The notes beneath the pieces were generated by a model. That model made no database searches. It saw only the letters and a program-made list of their open reading frames with translations, and was not told where the DNA came from. 64,000 bases of DNA from Thermoplasmata archaeon (GTDB taxonomy: Archaea; Thermoplasmatota; Thermoplasmata; Sysuiplasmatales; Sysuiplasmataceae). The DNA lies in NCBI GenBank assembly GCA_021806165.1, contig JAJZXY010000011.1, positions 1-64,000 on the forward strand, in the 5' to 3' direction. A program made the position numbers and the translations under genes. This document shows, piece after piece, positions 18,928 through 28,094 of this stretch (positions are counted from its first letter, which is position 1; each line of letters begins with the position of its first letter).

Positions 18928-21695
18928 TCCCAGAACCTCTTTGTCCTGGCGAATACAATCTCCTGCTCAAGCACCTCCTTGAGCAGCTGCTCCTCGTCAT
19001 TGCCGTGCCTCGCAAGCATCTTTGCGGCGCTGTCCGGCCCTATCCCCCTTCCGGCAAGGACAAGGAGCGCCCTCTGCCCGTACTCCATAACAAGGTTTGC
19101 ATTCTTCCTCAGCTTCCTGAGATCCTTCTGGGGCACCTCCTCCTTCCCCTTCAGGACCTCGCCCGCCTCATACTTGCTCAGCGCAGCGACCATCCTGCTG
19201 CCGCACTTCCAGCACTTGATCCTCCTCTCCTCCCTTGCTGCCCTCGTCTTCTTCTTCGCCCTGCAGTAGAGGCACAGCAGCGTGAACTCCTCGTCCATCA
19301 GCCTTCTCTGCAGAGCCTCCAGTATTCCCCTGTCCGCCCTTGCAGGCCTGTACAGCTCCTTTGTGGTGTCGATGCCCTTCTCCCCTACCGGGGATATGGG
19401 CGCATAGACAATCTCAATCTCTCCCGAGGCTATCATCGACAGCACCCCTTCCGTGAGATCTATGTCCATGCTCTCCCAGATTGTCTTGTCGATAGTCTCG
19501 TCCATCACAGGTGTGTGCTCATAGCCAGTCATCAGCCTGGGGAGATTCAGCTCCCTGTAGTCAGCATCCTTCCTGATGATTCCGAACTTCTTTCCGACGA
19601 ACAGGAACTGCCACTTCGCATAGGAGACATTTGACACGATCTTCCTCATGAATGTGTCAAGCGCCCCGGGCTGAATGGAGCGCAGCGCCTCCTCTATCCA
19701 TTCCTTCCTGAATCCCCTCGGCATGTCAAGCACAATCCTGTAGGGGTCGATGTCTATGCCGACGCTCTCCCCAGACCTCGCCGATATGATTGCTGCAACC
19801 ATCCTTGAGAGTGTTTCGTTTACGCGCGTGCCGAAGCAGGCGTTGACAACAGCCTTCCTGCCGGAGACCTCTATCACGATCCTCCTGTCAGTGGCAAGAA
19901 TGAACGGTTCCTTCATGCTGTCCAGATATTCGGAAAGCCTCCTCCTGGCCTCAGCATCCAGCGGATAGTCCTCGAAATTCCTCTGCGACCTGAGGCGGCC
20001 GACCTCCTGGGCGACCTCGTACGGCACAGGTATCTCCTCCCCAACCCACGAGGGCAGGGCGCCGAAGACGCTGATGGGCTCAACCAGTATTTCGCTCTCC
20101 CTTAGCTCGACTATGCGCCAGCTCCTGCCGTGCGTGATGAATACAGCTCCCTCGACGGCGAATGAGACCACAAACCCCTCGTCTAGGGTGGCTATGATCT
20201 TCCTTGTCCCTATATCCCTGACGCTGAATGTCTTCTCATCCCTTATCATCGATATGTTCTCGTAGAAGTAGTGGAGGCCGCGCATGGATCGTTTCACATA
20301 ACCCTCATCCACCTTCACCAGCCTGTACTCCAGAGAGAATTTGAAGAGCTCATTGAACCTCTGCTCTGTCAGATCGCTGAATGGATAGCTCCTCTTCAGC
20401 GTCCTGAACATCTCCTCCCTGGTGTACGTCCCCTCTGAGGACATGGCGACAATCTGGTTCGAGAGGACGGTCAGCGGCATCTTCCTGACCACCTGCCTTT
20501 CAAGCTCCTCCGCCATCCCCATCCTGCTTATCACCGCACCCTCGAGCAACTCATCCTCGTCATAGGCGATGATGCCTCCCCTGCTCACAGCGCCCGCCCT
20601 GTGCCCTGCCCTTCCAAGGCGCTGCAGCAGCCTTGTCACCTGCCTCGGCGAGTTGAACTGAATGGAATAGTCTGCGGAGCCTATGTCGATGCCGAGCTCA
20701 AGCGAGGAGGTGCATATCATGCACTTCAGCTTCTTCGCCTTGAACTCCTCCTCCATCTGCATCCTGAGCTCCTTTGACAGCGAGCCGTGGTGGACGCCCA
20801 CAGGATAGTCGGGCATCCATAAGTGGAAGCGGGATGAGATTGCCTCCGCCAGGTCCCTGGTGTTGACAAAAAGGAGTGTGCTCGTGTGGCTGTCTATGAT
20901 ATCCCTCCCCATTTCAAGGGCGGAGGCGAATCCCTCGTCCACCTGAAGGTTGGCCGAAATCTTCTTGGTGCCCTCCTCAGGGACCGGACACATGACCTCC
21001 ACCTCCCTGAGCTTCTCCACCGGTATTTTCGCTATGGACACATCCCTCCCTGATGCAAGCAGCCTTGCCACCTCCTCAGGCGTGCCCACCGTGGCAGAAA
21101 GGCCAATCCTCTGGAATTCGCCTGCAATCTTCACAAGCCTCTCCAGGGCGACAGCCAGCTGAGCTCCCCGTTCCCCGCTCACCAGCTCATGTATTTCGTC
21201 CACGACGACATACTTGACCCCCCTGAGCGAATTCCTCAGCCTCTTGCCTACGAGCAGTATCTGGACCGTCTCAGGCGTTGTTATGAGTATCTGTGGCGGG
21301 TTTGCAGACTGCTTCACCCTCTCATACTGCGATGTGTCACCATGCCTGACGGCAGCCCTGAGCCCTACAGCCGATGCAAGCTCCTCGAGCCTCAGCAGCA
21401 TATCCCTGTTGAGCGCCCTCAGGGGTGTGATGTACAGGCAGACAATCCCATCGGGATCACGCATCTCAGCCATCCTTTCAAGGATGGGAAGCATGGCGGC
21501 CTCCGTCTTGCCTATGCCCGTCGGGGCGCATACAAGCACATGCTTTCCGCCATAAACCGGTCCGAAAACATTCTCCTGGACCGGATGGAGCTGCAGTATG
21601 TTCCTCTCCCGCAGCGCCTTCCTGAGCCTGGGGTCAAGCTTCCCAATCAGCCCGGGGCCGTCCCCGGCCCCATCGTCCAGGACCGCCTCTTCCAT
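18924..21695 (-). CDS. Lhr-like DEAD/DEAH-box superfamily 2 helicase
   Basis: 923 aa; APTGIGKTEAAMLPI, VVDEIHEL, SATVGTPEEVA, RLLQRLGRAGHR; Zn-ribbon-like CLYCRAKKK…CWKCGSR. Confidence 0.9.
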   Translation of the reverse strand: MEEAVLDDGAGDGPGLIGKLDPRLRKALRERNILQLHPVQENVFGPVYGGKHVLVCAPTGIGKTEAAMLPILERMAEMRDPDGIVCLYITPLRALNRDMLLRLEELASAVGLRAAVRHGDTSQYERVKQSANPPQILITTPETVQILLVGKRLRNSLRGVKYVVVDEIHELVSGERGAQLAVALERLVKIAGEFQRIGLSATVGTPEEVARLLASGRDVSIAKIPVEKLREVEVMCPVPEEGTKKISANLQVDEGFASALEMGRDIIDSHTSTLLFVNTRDLAEAISSRFHLWMPDYPVGVHHGSLSKELRMQMEEEFKAKKLKCMICTSSLELGIDIGSADYSIQFNSPRQVTRLLQRLGRAGHRAGAVSRGGIIAYDEDELLEGAVISRMGMAEELERQVVRKMPLTVLSNQIVAMSSEGTYTREEMFRTLKRSYPFSDLTEQRFNELFKFSLEYRLVKVDEGYVKRSMRGLHYFYENISMIRDEKTFSVRDIGTRKIIATLDEGFVVSFAVEGAVFITHGRSWRIVELRESEILVEPISVFGALPSWVGEEIPVPYEVAQEVGRLRSQRNFEDYPLDAEARRRLSEYLDSMKEPFILATDRRIVIEVSGRKAVVNACFGTRVNETLSRMVAAIISARSGESVGIDIDPYRIVLDMPRGFRKEWIEEALRSIQPGALDTFMRKIVSNVSYAKWQFLFVGKKFGIIRKDADYRELNLPRLMTGYEHTPVMDETIDKTIWESMDIDLTEGVLSMIASGEIEIVYAPISPVGEKGIDTTKELYRPARADRGILEALQRRLMDEEFTLLCLYCRAKKKTRAAREERRIKCWKCGSRMVAALSKYEAGEVLKGKEEVPQKDLRKLRKNANLVMEYGQRALLVLAGRGIGPDSAAKMLARHGNDEEQLLKEVLEQEIVFARTKRFWD

Positions 21696-21745
21696 CTCTC
21701 CTCTCTATACTGCCCAATGTCCTAAAACAGGTCCGCTGCCGGCGC

Positions 21746-21997
21746 TCACACGGCCTTCTGCTTCAGCATGCCGACTATTTCCGCATTCTCGGGGAATCTC
21801 CCCTTCTCCTCCTTGGAGAATGCGAGAGCCTCGTCAATGACAATATCGAATATGCCGTGGTCGCCTGGTTCGAGTGCGACGCTGAGCTTCTTGTTGTATG
21901 CCATTCCGTGCGCATCCAGTATGCTCTTGGCGAGCTCGAATGCACGTGGCATGTAGCCGCAGGGCTGGCAATACTTTATCCTTACAGTCTTCACCAT
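21746..21997 (-). CDS. Rdx/SelW-like thioredoxin-fold protein
   Basis: 83 aa; VRIKYCQPCGYMPRAFELAKSIL CxxC motif. Confidence 0.75.
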   Translation of the reverse strand: MVKTVRIKYCQPCGYMPRAFELAKSILDAHGMAYNKKLSVALEPGDHGIFDIVIDEALAFSKEEKGRFPENAEIVGMLKQKAV

Positions 21998-22058
21998 GCC
22001 CCGGATTTACTTTATCTACATTGATATACGTTTCTGAATCTAGGGAGAAAGAAGTCAG

Positions 22059-23795
22059 ATGGATCCGGCCAACGGCCCCATTGTCAGCATGCTCAATGAG
22101 ATTGCAGACATACTGGAAATAACCGGGAGCGACAGATTCCGCCCCATTGCATACAGGCGGGCCGCGAGAACGGTGGAGGCACTTCCACGCCCGGTCCATG
22201 ACTACATCAGGGAGGGGAGCATTTCAGAGCTTCCCGGTGTCGGGGAGGCAATAAGCCAGAAGATATCAGAATACGCATCAACCGGGCGCCTTGAGTACCT
22301 GGAGAAGCTGAGGAGCGGAATTCCGCCCGGCCTTCTCGAACTGCTCAACCTGCAGGAGGTTGGGCCCAAGACGGTCGGGAGGCTCTATCTTGAGCTTAAA
22401 ATCACATCCCTGGACGAGCTGCAGAAGGCCTGCGAAGAGCACAGGGTCAGCAAGCTCAAGGGATTCGGAGACAAGACAGAGGAGCGCATTCTTCAGAGCA
22501 TCGCGTTCTACAGGGGCAGCAGCAAACGCTTCCTGCTTTCAGAGGGGGACGAGGTTGCGGCGGAGATGATAAGGCATCTCTCCGGCCAGGCACACAGGAT
22601 AATGGCGGCAGGCTCCCTGAGACGGAGGAGGGAAACTATCGGTGACCTTGACATCATAGTCGCATCCGACACGCCTGAGAGCGTCATGGACCGGTTCGTG
22701 ACCTATCCTGGCATAAGCATAGTATACAGCAGGGGTGAGACAAAGTCGAGCATTCTGCTGAAGTCGGGGCTTCAGGTGGACCTCAGGGTTGTGGAGGATC
22801 GCAGTTACGGTGCCGCCCTTCTCTACTTCACAGGATCCAAGGACCATAACGTCGAACTGCGCAATCGCGCAATTGACAGGGGGCTGAAGCTCAATGAATA
22901 TTCACTCTCCACCAGGGATGGAGAGAAGGATGTTGCAGGTGAAAGCGAGGAGCAGGTCTACAGTGCTCTCGGGCTGCAGTTCATCGAACCGGAGCTTCGG
23001 GAGGCAAGGGGGGAGATTGATGCTGCATCAGCCGGGAGGCTGCCGCACCTTGTTGAAGAGGGTGATATAAGGGGGGATATGCACTGCCACACCAACTGGA
23101 CCGACGGCAGCAGCCCCATCGAGGCCATGATAGAGGCGGCTGAGGCGCGCAACTACTCGTACATAGGCATTTCAGACCACTCCAGGAGCTCCAGGGTCGC
23201 CAGGGGCCTGAGTGAGGAAAAGATGGAGAGACAGATAGAGCGTATAGAAAAAATAAACGCATCGGGGAAATATGACATAACCGTCCTCTGCGGCAGCGAA
23301 GTGGACATTCTCCCTGACGGAAAGCTGGATTACCGGGATGAGCTCCTCTCCAGGCTCGACTACGTCATAGGCTCTGTCCATTCCAGGTTCAATATGGATT
23401 CCGGGCAGATGACGGAACGCCTCCTCACCGCAATGTCTGATGAACACCTGACCATACTCGGCCATCCGACGGGAAGGGAGCTTGGGCGAAGGGAAGCGTA
23501 CTCGTTCAGCACAGATTCTGTGTTCGAGGAGGCCAGGTCAAAGGGGATTCTGCTGGAAATCAACGGATCTCCTGAGAGGCTGGATTTGAATGACCAGCTG
23601 GTGATGGAGGCACGCAGGCATGGCTGCGCCTTTGTGCTGAGCACCGATTCCCACCACTTCACACAGCTCTCCAACATGAAGTACGCCGTGGCCATGGCAA
23701 GGCGCGGCTGGCTCGAAGCAGCCGATGTTGCCAACGCGTGCAGCGAGCCTCCTGTGGCAAGACGTGCAGGGCGCATAGGGGTACGCGGGCAATAA
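22059..23795 (+). CDS. polX: DNA polymerase X family protein with C-terminal PHP domain
   Basis: 578 aa; HhH 'LPGVGEAISQKI', GSLRRRRETIGDLDIIV, PHP 'DMHCHTNWTDGSSPIEAMI'. Confidence 0.92.
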   Translation: MDPANGPIVSMLNEIADILEITGSDRFRPIAYRRAARTVEALPRPVHDYIREGSISELPGVGEAISQKISEYASTGRLEYLEKLRSGIPPGLLELLNLQEVGPKTVGRLYLELKITSLDELQKACEEHRVSKLKGFGDKTEERILQSIAFYRGSSKRFLLSEGDEVAAEMIRHLSGQAHRIMAAGSLRRRRETIGDLDIIVASDTPESVMDRFVTYPGISIVYSRGETKSSILLKSGLQVDLRVVEDRSYGAALLYFTGSKDHNVELRNRAIDRGLKLNEYSLSTRDGEKDVAGESEEQVYSALGLQFIEPELREARGEIDAASAGRLPHLVEEGDIRGDMHCHTNWTDGSSPIEAMIEAAEARNYSYIGISDHSRSSRVARGLSEEKMERQIERIEKINASGKYDITVLCGSEVDILPDGKLDYRDELLSRLDYVIGSVHSRFNMDSGQMTERLLTAMSDEHLTILGHPTGRELGRREAYSFSTDSVFEEARSKGILLEINGSPERLDLNDQLVMEARRHGCAFVLSTDSHHFTQLSNMKYAVAMARRGWLEAADVANACSEPPVARRAGRIGVRGQ

Positions 23796-23935
23796 TCCAT
23801 GCTGTTATCCCAACAACGGCGTAATATTAATATTTCCACAGACCGATTCAGTGAAAATCGAGCTCAATGTGGGTTAACTATTCATATCCACAACGCATTA
23901 TGCCAATGGCAGCCTTATCCGGGGGAAGTGAACTT

Positions 23936-24175
23936 ATGACAGACCTTAAGCTTTACAAGACAATCGACGCAACCTCCGAAAATTGCGCCGGCCCCATCGG
24001 TGAACTGTCCTCTGCCCTCAATGACGCATACGTGGGCGAAGCGGTGGCCATAATTCTTGGCGATGATGCCACACGCGACGACATACTTGTCTGGGCGAAG
24101 AGGACGGGCAACGAAGTGGTGGAAAACACCTCGGAGGAAGGCAGGCACAGACTCGTTTTGAAAAAGGTGAAATGA
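23936..24175 (+). CDS. TusA-like sulfur carrier protein (atypical CAGP motif)
   Basis: ATG 23936 after GGGGGAAGTG; TIDATSENCAGPIGELSSAL…GDDATRDDILVWAKRTGNEVV. Confidence 0.7.
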   Translation: MTDLKLYKTIDATSENCAGPIGELSSALNDAYVGEAVAIILGDDATRDDILVWAKRTGNEVVENTSEEGRHRLVLKKVK

Positions 24176-24176
24176 A

Positions 24177-25331
24177 ATGAAGAATGTCCTCGTAGCAGGC
24201 GGAGGCCTTGGTGGTACTATTGTTGCGAACAGAATCGCTCAGAAACTTTCGAACGAAATAGAAAACGGAGAGGCGAGCGTTACAGTCTTCGACAAGAGTG
24301 ACATGCACTTCTACCAGCCCGGTTTCCTCCTTGTTTCAATGGGGGCTATGGAACCCCAGGATACACAGATAATGGAGAGGAGCGTCCTCGACAGGCGCGT
24401 GAAATTCCTTTCAGGAGACAGCGGAAGCATCACAAAGATAGATGCCGACAACAGGTCGCTTACCACAGCCGACGGGAAGAGCCATGGCTACGACCAGCTC
24501 GTCCTCTCTACTGGGTCTCATCTTCAGTTCGACGAAATACCAGGTTTTGCTGCCGGCGCCGACACATTCTTCAACCTGGAGAAGGCGAAGGAGATGTGGC
24601 AGAAGGTCCGCTCCTTCGAGGGCGGAAAGATCGTTGTGGACACAGCCATGATGCCGCACAAGTGCCCCGTCGCACCTCTTGAGATAACGCTGATGCTTGA
24701 CGATTATTTCAGGAAGAAGGGGATAAGGGACAAGGTTCAGATTGATTACTGCTATCCAGTGCCAGGCGTCTTCGGCATACCCAATGTCAACAAAATGATG
24801 ACAAAGATATTCGCCGAGCGCGGCATCAACGTCCACAGCCAGTTTGCACTCGCCTCGGTCGACACCTCCGCCAGGAAGATCACCTCGAAGGAGGGGGAGT
24901 CGGTGGACTACGACCTGCTAGTCAGCATCCCTCCCCACAAGGGGGCGCAGGTGATAGGCGATTCTGGCCTCGGCGACAGGCGGAACTGGGTTTCCACGGA
25001 CAAGTTCACACTGCTGGTTAAGGGGCACGATGACATACATGCAATGGGCGACACGACGGACATAGCCATATCGAAGGCAGGCTCGACAGCCGACTACGAG
25101 TCCTATGTTGTCAGCCACAACGTTGCAGCCGAGGTTGCAGGCACGGGCGGCATGAAGACGTACCCGGGCTCTGTATTCTGCTTCATCGCGACAGGGATGG
25201 ACCAGGCGACATACATAAAGTTCGACTACAGCCACCCCCCTGTCCCTCCTACACCGTCGCAGGTCTACTGGTGGAGCAAGCTTGCCTACAACAAGCTCTA
25301 CTGGAGTCTGCACGCCAGGACCATGATCTGA
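24177..25331 (+). CDS. Sulfide:quinone oxidoreductase-like FAD protein
   Basis: 384 aa; KNVLVAGGGLGGTIVANRIA, MMPHKCPVAPLEITLML, DYCYPVPG, FCFIATGMDQATYIKFDY; three Cys in SQR-like contexts. Confidence 0.8.
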   Translation: MKNVLVAGGGLGGTIVANRIAQKLSNEIENGEASVTVFDKSDMHFYQPGFLLVSMGAMEPQDTQIMERSVLDRRVKFLSGDSGSITKIDADNRSLTTADGKSHGYDQLVLSTGSHLQFDEIPGFAAGADTFFNLEKAKEMWQKVRSFEGGKIVVDTAMMPHKCPVAPLEITLMLDDYFRKKGIRDKVQIDYCYPVPGVFGIPNVNKMMTKIFAERGINVHSQFALASVDTSARKITSKEGESVDYDLLVSIPPHKGAQVIGDSGLGDRRNWVSTDKFTLLVKGHDDIHAMGDTTDIAISKAGSTADYESYVVSHNVAAEVAGTGGMKTYPGSVFCFIATGMDQATYIKFDYSHPPVPPTPSQVYWWSKLAYNKLYWSLHARTMI

Positions 25332-25341
25332 GGATGGCCCG

Positions 25342-25725
25342 ATGAAGCTGGCCATCGTTCTCGGCTCCAATCATCTCGACAGGGTGGAGTTCGCCTCCAT
25401 GACAGCATTCCTGGCATCAAGCATGGGGGATGAAGTCCTCCTCTTTGCCACCATGGGTGGCGTCCAGGCGCTGAAGAGGGAGCCGGACACTGTATCGGAG
25501 TCGGATGCATCCAGGAAGATCGCAGACACGGAGAACGGGGGCAAATTTCTTGATTACCTCAGGAAGGCGAAGGGAACGGGGAAGGTGAGCATTACGGCAT
25601 GCAGCATGGCATCCAGGCTGTTCGGCCTGAAGAAGGAGGATTTCTCCGATCTGGTTGACGGCATAGGGGGCCTTACCTCATTCCTGGATATGACCGAAGG
25701 AAGCAGACTTATGAATATATGGTGA
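25342..25725 (+). CDS. DsrE-family (DsrE2-like) protein
   Basis: 127 aa; MKLAIVLGSNHLDRVEFA…EVLLFATMGGVQAL…ITACSMASRLFGL. Confidence 0.72.
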   Translation: MKLAIVLGSNHLDRVEFASMTAFLASSMGDEVLLFATMGGVQALKREPDTVSESDASRKIADTENGGKFLDYLRKAKGTGKVSITACSMASRLFGLKKEDFSDLVDGIGGLTSFLDMTEGSRLMNIW

Positions 25726-26621
25726 TTGACTTGACAAGTGAAAACGCAGACAATGTTAAGGGGCTGGCCCTTAGTGCCGATGATGAGAAGCAGCTGCACG
25801 ATTTCATAGCAAACATACCGCGCTTCAACAGCGTCATGGGTGAGCTCTCAAGGATGATGGACGAGGGGCAGCTCGATGCTCTGTCGCATGCACTTTCGGC
25901 CCTCCGTTTCCTGAAGGAGGGTCTCAACGACGAGGCTGTGGAATCGCTGTCCACGCTTGGCGGCAGGATAGCGGAGGCCGCATCCGCCCTCTCGTCCGGA
26001 GAGGCCAAGAAGGTTCTTGAAAGCGTGGGGACGCAGGGAGGGGAGCTTTCAGCCCTGATTGAGCAGGTGGGCAGGATGCACAGGGACGGCGTGTTCGACT
26101 CGCTTGTGAGCGCATCCTATGCCGTCAAGTTCCTGAAGGACGGCCTGAATGACGAGGCGGTCGAGAACATGGCTTCCAGCATTGGCGGCATGTTGGCGGT
26201 CTGGCGCCAGTACTCATCGCTCGTGTCCAACAGTGAACTGATGTCCGCGCTGACCAAGATTTCGAAGCTGGAGAATGATGGCGGGCTGGATGCGGTCATT
26301 GAGGCAGCGTACGTGATGAAGTTCCTGAGGGATGGAATGAACGACGAGGCGCTCACCAACCTTGCCTCCATATTCTCGCAGCTGCTTACCCAGTGGAATT
26401 CTCTCCACCGCTTCATAGAAATGATGTCCTCCCCAACAGCAGAGAGGGTGCTTAGGATGCTGACAGATGAGAACGTGCAGGAGAGGCTGGAGAATGCACC
26501 TGCCAGGAAGGGCGGCATGTCACTGCTTTCAATCTCGGACCCGGATGTCAAGAAGGGAATGGGCGTTGCGTTCGAAATGCTCAAGATCCTGGGGGAGGAG
26601 TTCAGGAAGGATGACAAGTAG
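25719..26621 (+). CDS. DUF1641-like protein with three internal repeats
   Basis: 300 aa; repeated 'LRFLKEGLNDEAVESL', 'VKFLKDGLNDEAVENM', 'MKFLRDGMNDEALTNL'. Confidence 0.75.
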   Translation: MVIDLTSENADNVKGLALSADDEKQLHDFIANIPRFNSVMGELSRMMDEGQLDALSHALSALRFLKEGLNDEAVESLSTLGGRIAEAASALSSGEAKKVLESVGTQGGELSALIEQVGRMHRDGVFDSLVSASYAVKFLKDGLNDEAVENMASSIGGMLAVWRQYSSLVSNSELMSALTKISKLENDGGLDAVIEAAYVMKFLRDGMNDEALTNLASIFSQLLTQWNSLHRFIEMMSSPTAERVLRMLTDENVQERLENAPARKGGMSLLSISDPDVKKGMGVAFEMLKILGEEFRKDDK

Positions 26622-26645
26622 GCACCGACACTGTCATGGCGGCCC

Positions 26646-26673
26646 GATTCAAGGGATTAGATTCAAGGGATTA
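26646..26673 (+). repeat. Perfect 14-bp tandem direct repeat (GATTCAAGGGATTA x2) at tusA promoter
   Basis: 26646-26659 and 26660-26673 identical; runs into TTATATAG. Confidence 0.85.
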
Positions 26674-26680
26674 TATAGTG
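26671..26680 (+). promoter_or_regulatory. TATA box of tusA
   Basis: TTATATAGTG about 27 nt upstream of ATG 26700. Confidence 0.5.
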
Positions 26681-26699
26681 ATAAGGGGATATACCGGAC

Positions 26700-26936
26700 A
26701 TGGACCAGGAGCAGCAGAATTTGCGTGATATGAGGGGCATGCAGTGCCCCATGCCAATAATGGAGACGGCCAAGGCGATCAAGGAAGTGCAGGTGAACGA
26801 GGTTCTGACGGTTCTAGCCGACGACCCCGCTGCAAAATCCGACTTTGAGGCATGGTCGAGAAGGACGGGCCATACGCTTGTGGCTGTCAATGACAAGGGG
26901 AGCTACAACGAATTCGTAATAAGGAAGACGCACTGA
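26700..26936 (+). CDS. tusA: TusA-family sulfurtransferase
   Basis: 78 aa; DMRGMQCPMPIMETAKAIKEVQVNEVLTVLADDPAAKSDFEAWSRRTGH, canonical CPxP. Confidence 0.88.
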   Translation: MDQEQQNLRDMRGMQCPMPIMETAKAIKEVQVNEVLTVLADDPAAKSDFEAWSRRTGHTLVAVNDKGSYNEFVIRKTH

Positions 26937-26946
26937 GCGGTTCCGC

Positions 26947-27213
26947 TCAGATGCTTATCACCTTTTTTGCCCCGGCGAGCGCGGCTGCGAATTCGGATGC
27001 ATCCATCGCCTTCACGCCAGCCGGCACGCTGAATCCGATGCGCAGGACTGTTGTATCCAGCCCCCCGGCGGCTTCAGCCAGCCATCCTTCAGCAGCCATG
27101 TAGGCTGCCGACCCTGTGAGTATTATGCCTGCATCCAGTCCGCGCGAAGCAGCCCCGATTGCACCCCACCAGGATGAATCCCTCCCCAGGAGGTGCGTTA
27201 TGATGAAAATCAC
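26947..27213 (-). CDS. DsrH/TusB-like small protein of the DsrE superfamily
   Basis: 88 aa; last gene of long minus-strand operon after two DsrE/F-like genes. Confidence 0.5.
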   Translation of the reverse strand: MIFIITHLLGRDSSWWGAIGAASRGLDAGIILTGSAAYMAAEGWLAEAAGGLDTTVLRIGFSVPAGVKAMDASEFAAALAGAKKVISI

Positions 27214-27224
27214 ATCGCTACCGC

Positions 27225-27554
27225 TCAGAAGACCACCACCTTTGATTCCAGCAGCATTTGCGCAAATGCGCCGTCATCTATTATTTCCACGCCCGCGGTG
27301 CCTGCGCCCGGGATCAGGCGCCTGCACGAACTCTCCAGTGCAAAGACCCTGAGGCCGTCAATGCCGGACAGCCTTCCAAGCTTCCTGAGCCCGAACGCAT
27401 AACCCTCCCCTTCAAGGAGGGAGAGGACGCCGTCATCGAGCAGTACGAACGATACCTCGTGGCCCAGGCCGCTGAACATCATCGCGCTCCTCTGCGCCTC
27501 CTGGAAATAGGCACCCTGGAGCTGTGCATGCGTCAGCACTATCACGACCTTCAT
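27225..27554 (-). CDS. DsrE/DsrF-like protein
   Basis: MKVVIVLTHAQLQGAYFQEAQRSAMMFSGLGHEVSFVLLDDGV; ATG 27554 overlaps the upstream gene end. Confidence 0.65.
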   Translation of the reverse strand: MKVVIVLTHAQLQGAYFQEAQRSAMMFSGLGHEVSFVLLDDGVLSLLEGEGYAFGLRKLGRLSGIDGLRVFALESSCRRLIPGAGTAGVEIIDDGAFAQMLLESKVVVF

Positions 27555-27558
27555 CCGC

Positions 27559-27900
27559 TCACCCCTCCGATGTGAAGTTAAGCAGTATGTCGCACCCCTC
27601 CACAATCTCGGTGAAATCCTCCAGTGTCCCGAGCCCCGACCCTTTGATTACTCTGTCAACACCCCTGTACGTCGCGCAGGTAGTGCAGGCAGTCATCTCC
27701 AGCCCCTCCGACTGCATCTCGCCGACAACGGTCTCCACCTTGTCCGAAAGGAGGTGAGCGGATGCATTGTAGACGCCGTCCCCGAGAAGGAAGATGCGCA
27801 CGCGGTGGCCCGCGGACTTCAGCGCCCTTGCTATCTCGAGCACCTGGGCGCTGTTCTCATGCTGCACCGGTGAGGTGAACAGCAGGATGGCGACAATCAT
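27559..27900 (-). CDS. DsrE-like protein
   Basis: MIVAILLFTSPVQHENSAQVLEIARALKSAGHRVRIFLLGDGVYNA…MTACTTCATYRGV. Confidence 0.72.
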   Translation of the reverse strand: MIVAILLFTSPVQHENSAQVLEIARALKSAGHRVRIFLLGDGVYNASAHLLSDKVETVVGEMQSEGLEMTACTTCATYRGVDRVIKGSGLGTLEDFTEIVEGCDILLNFTSEG

Positions 27901-28094
27901 TTCAGCACCTCCCCCCACCCCTGCTGGGTGCACACGTAGCGAACGCCGTCAACCTCGACCAGGCCGCCGAGGTCGACAGCACCCTCGAAGAACAGTTTGT
28001 TGAGGAGGGCCATGACATGCTGCGGAACAGTCTCCATGTCGCACTCGGGAAGGCCGAGAGGGTTTCCAGTTCTTGCTATAACCCTCACCTGCAT
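27897..28094 (-). CDS. Uncharacterised 65-aa protein in sHdr operon
   Basis: MQVRVIARTGNPLGLPECDMETVPQHVMALLNKLFFEGAVDLGGLVEVDGVRYVCTQQGWGEVLK; 4-nt overlap with the downstream gene and abuts mrp. Confidence 0.65.
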   Translation of the reverse strand: MQVRVIARTGNPLGLPECDMETVPQHVMALLNKLFFEGAVDLGGLVEVDGVRYVCTQQGWGEVLK

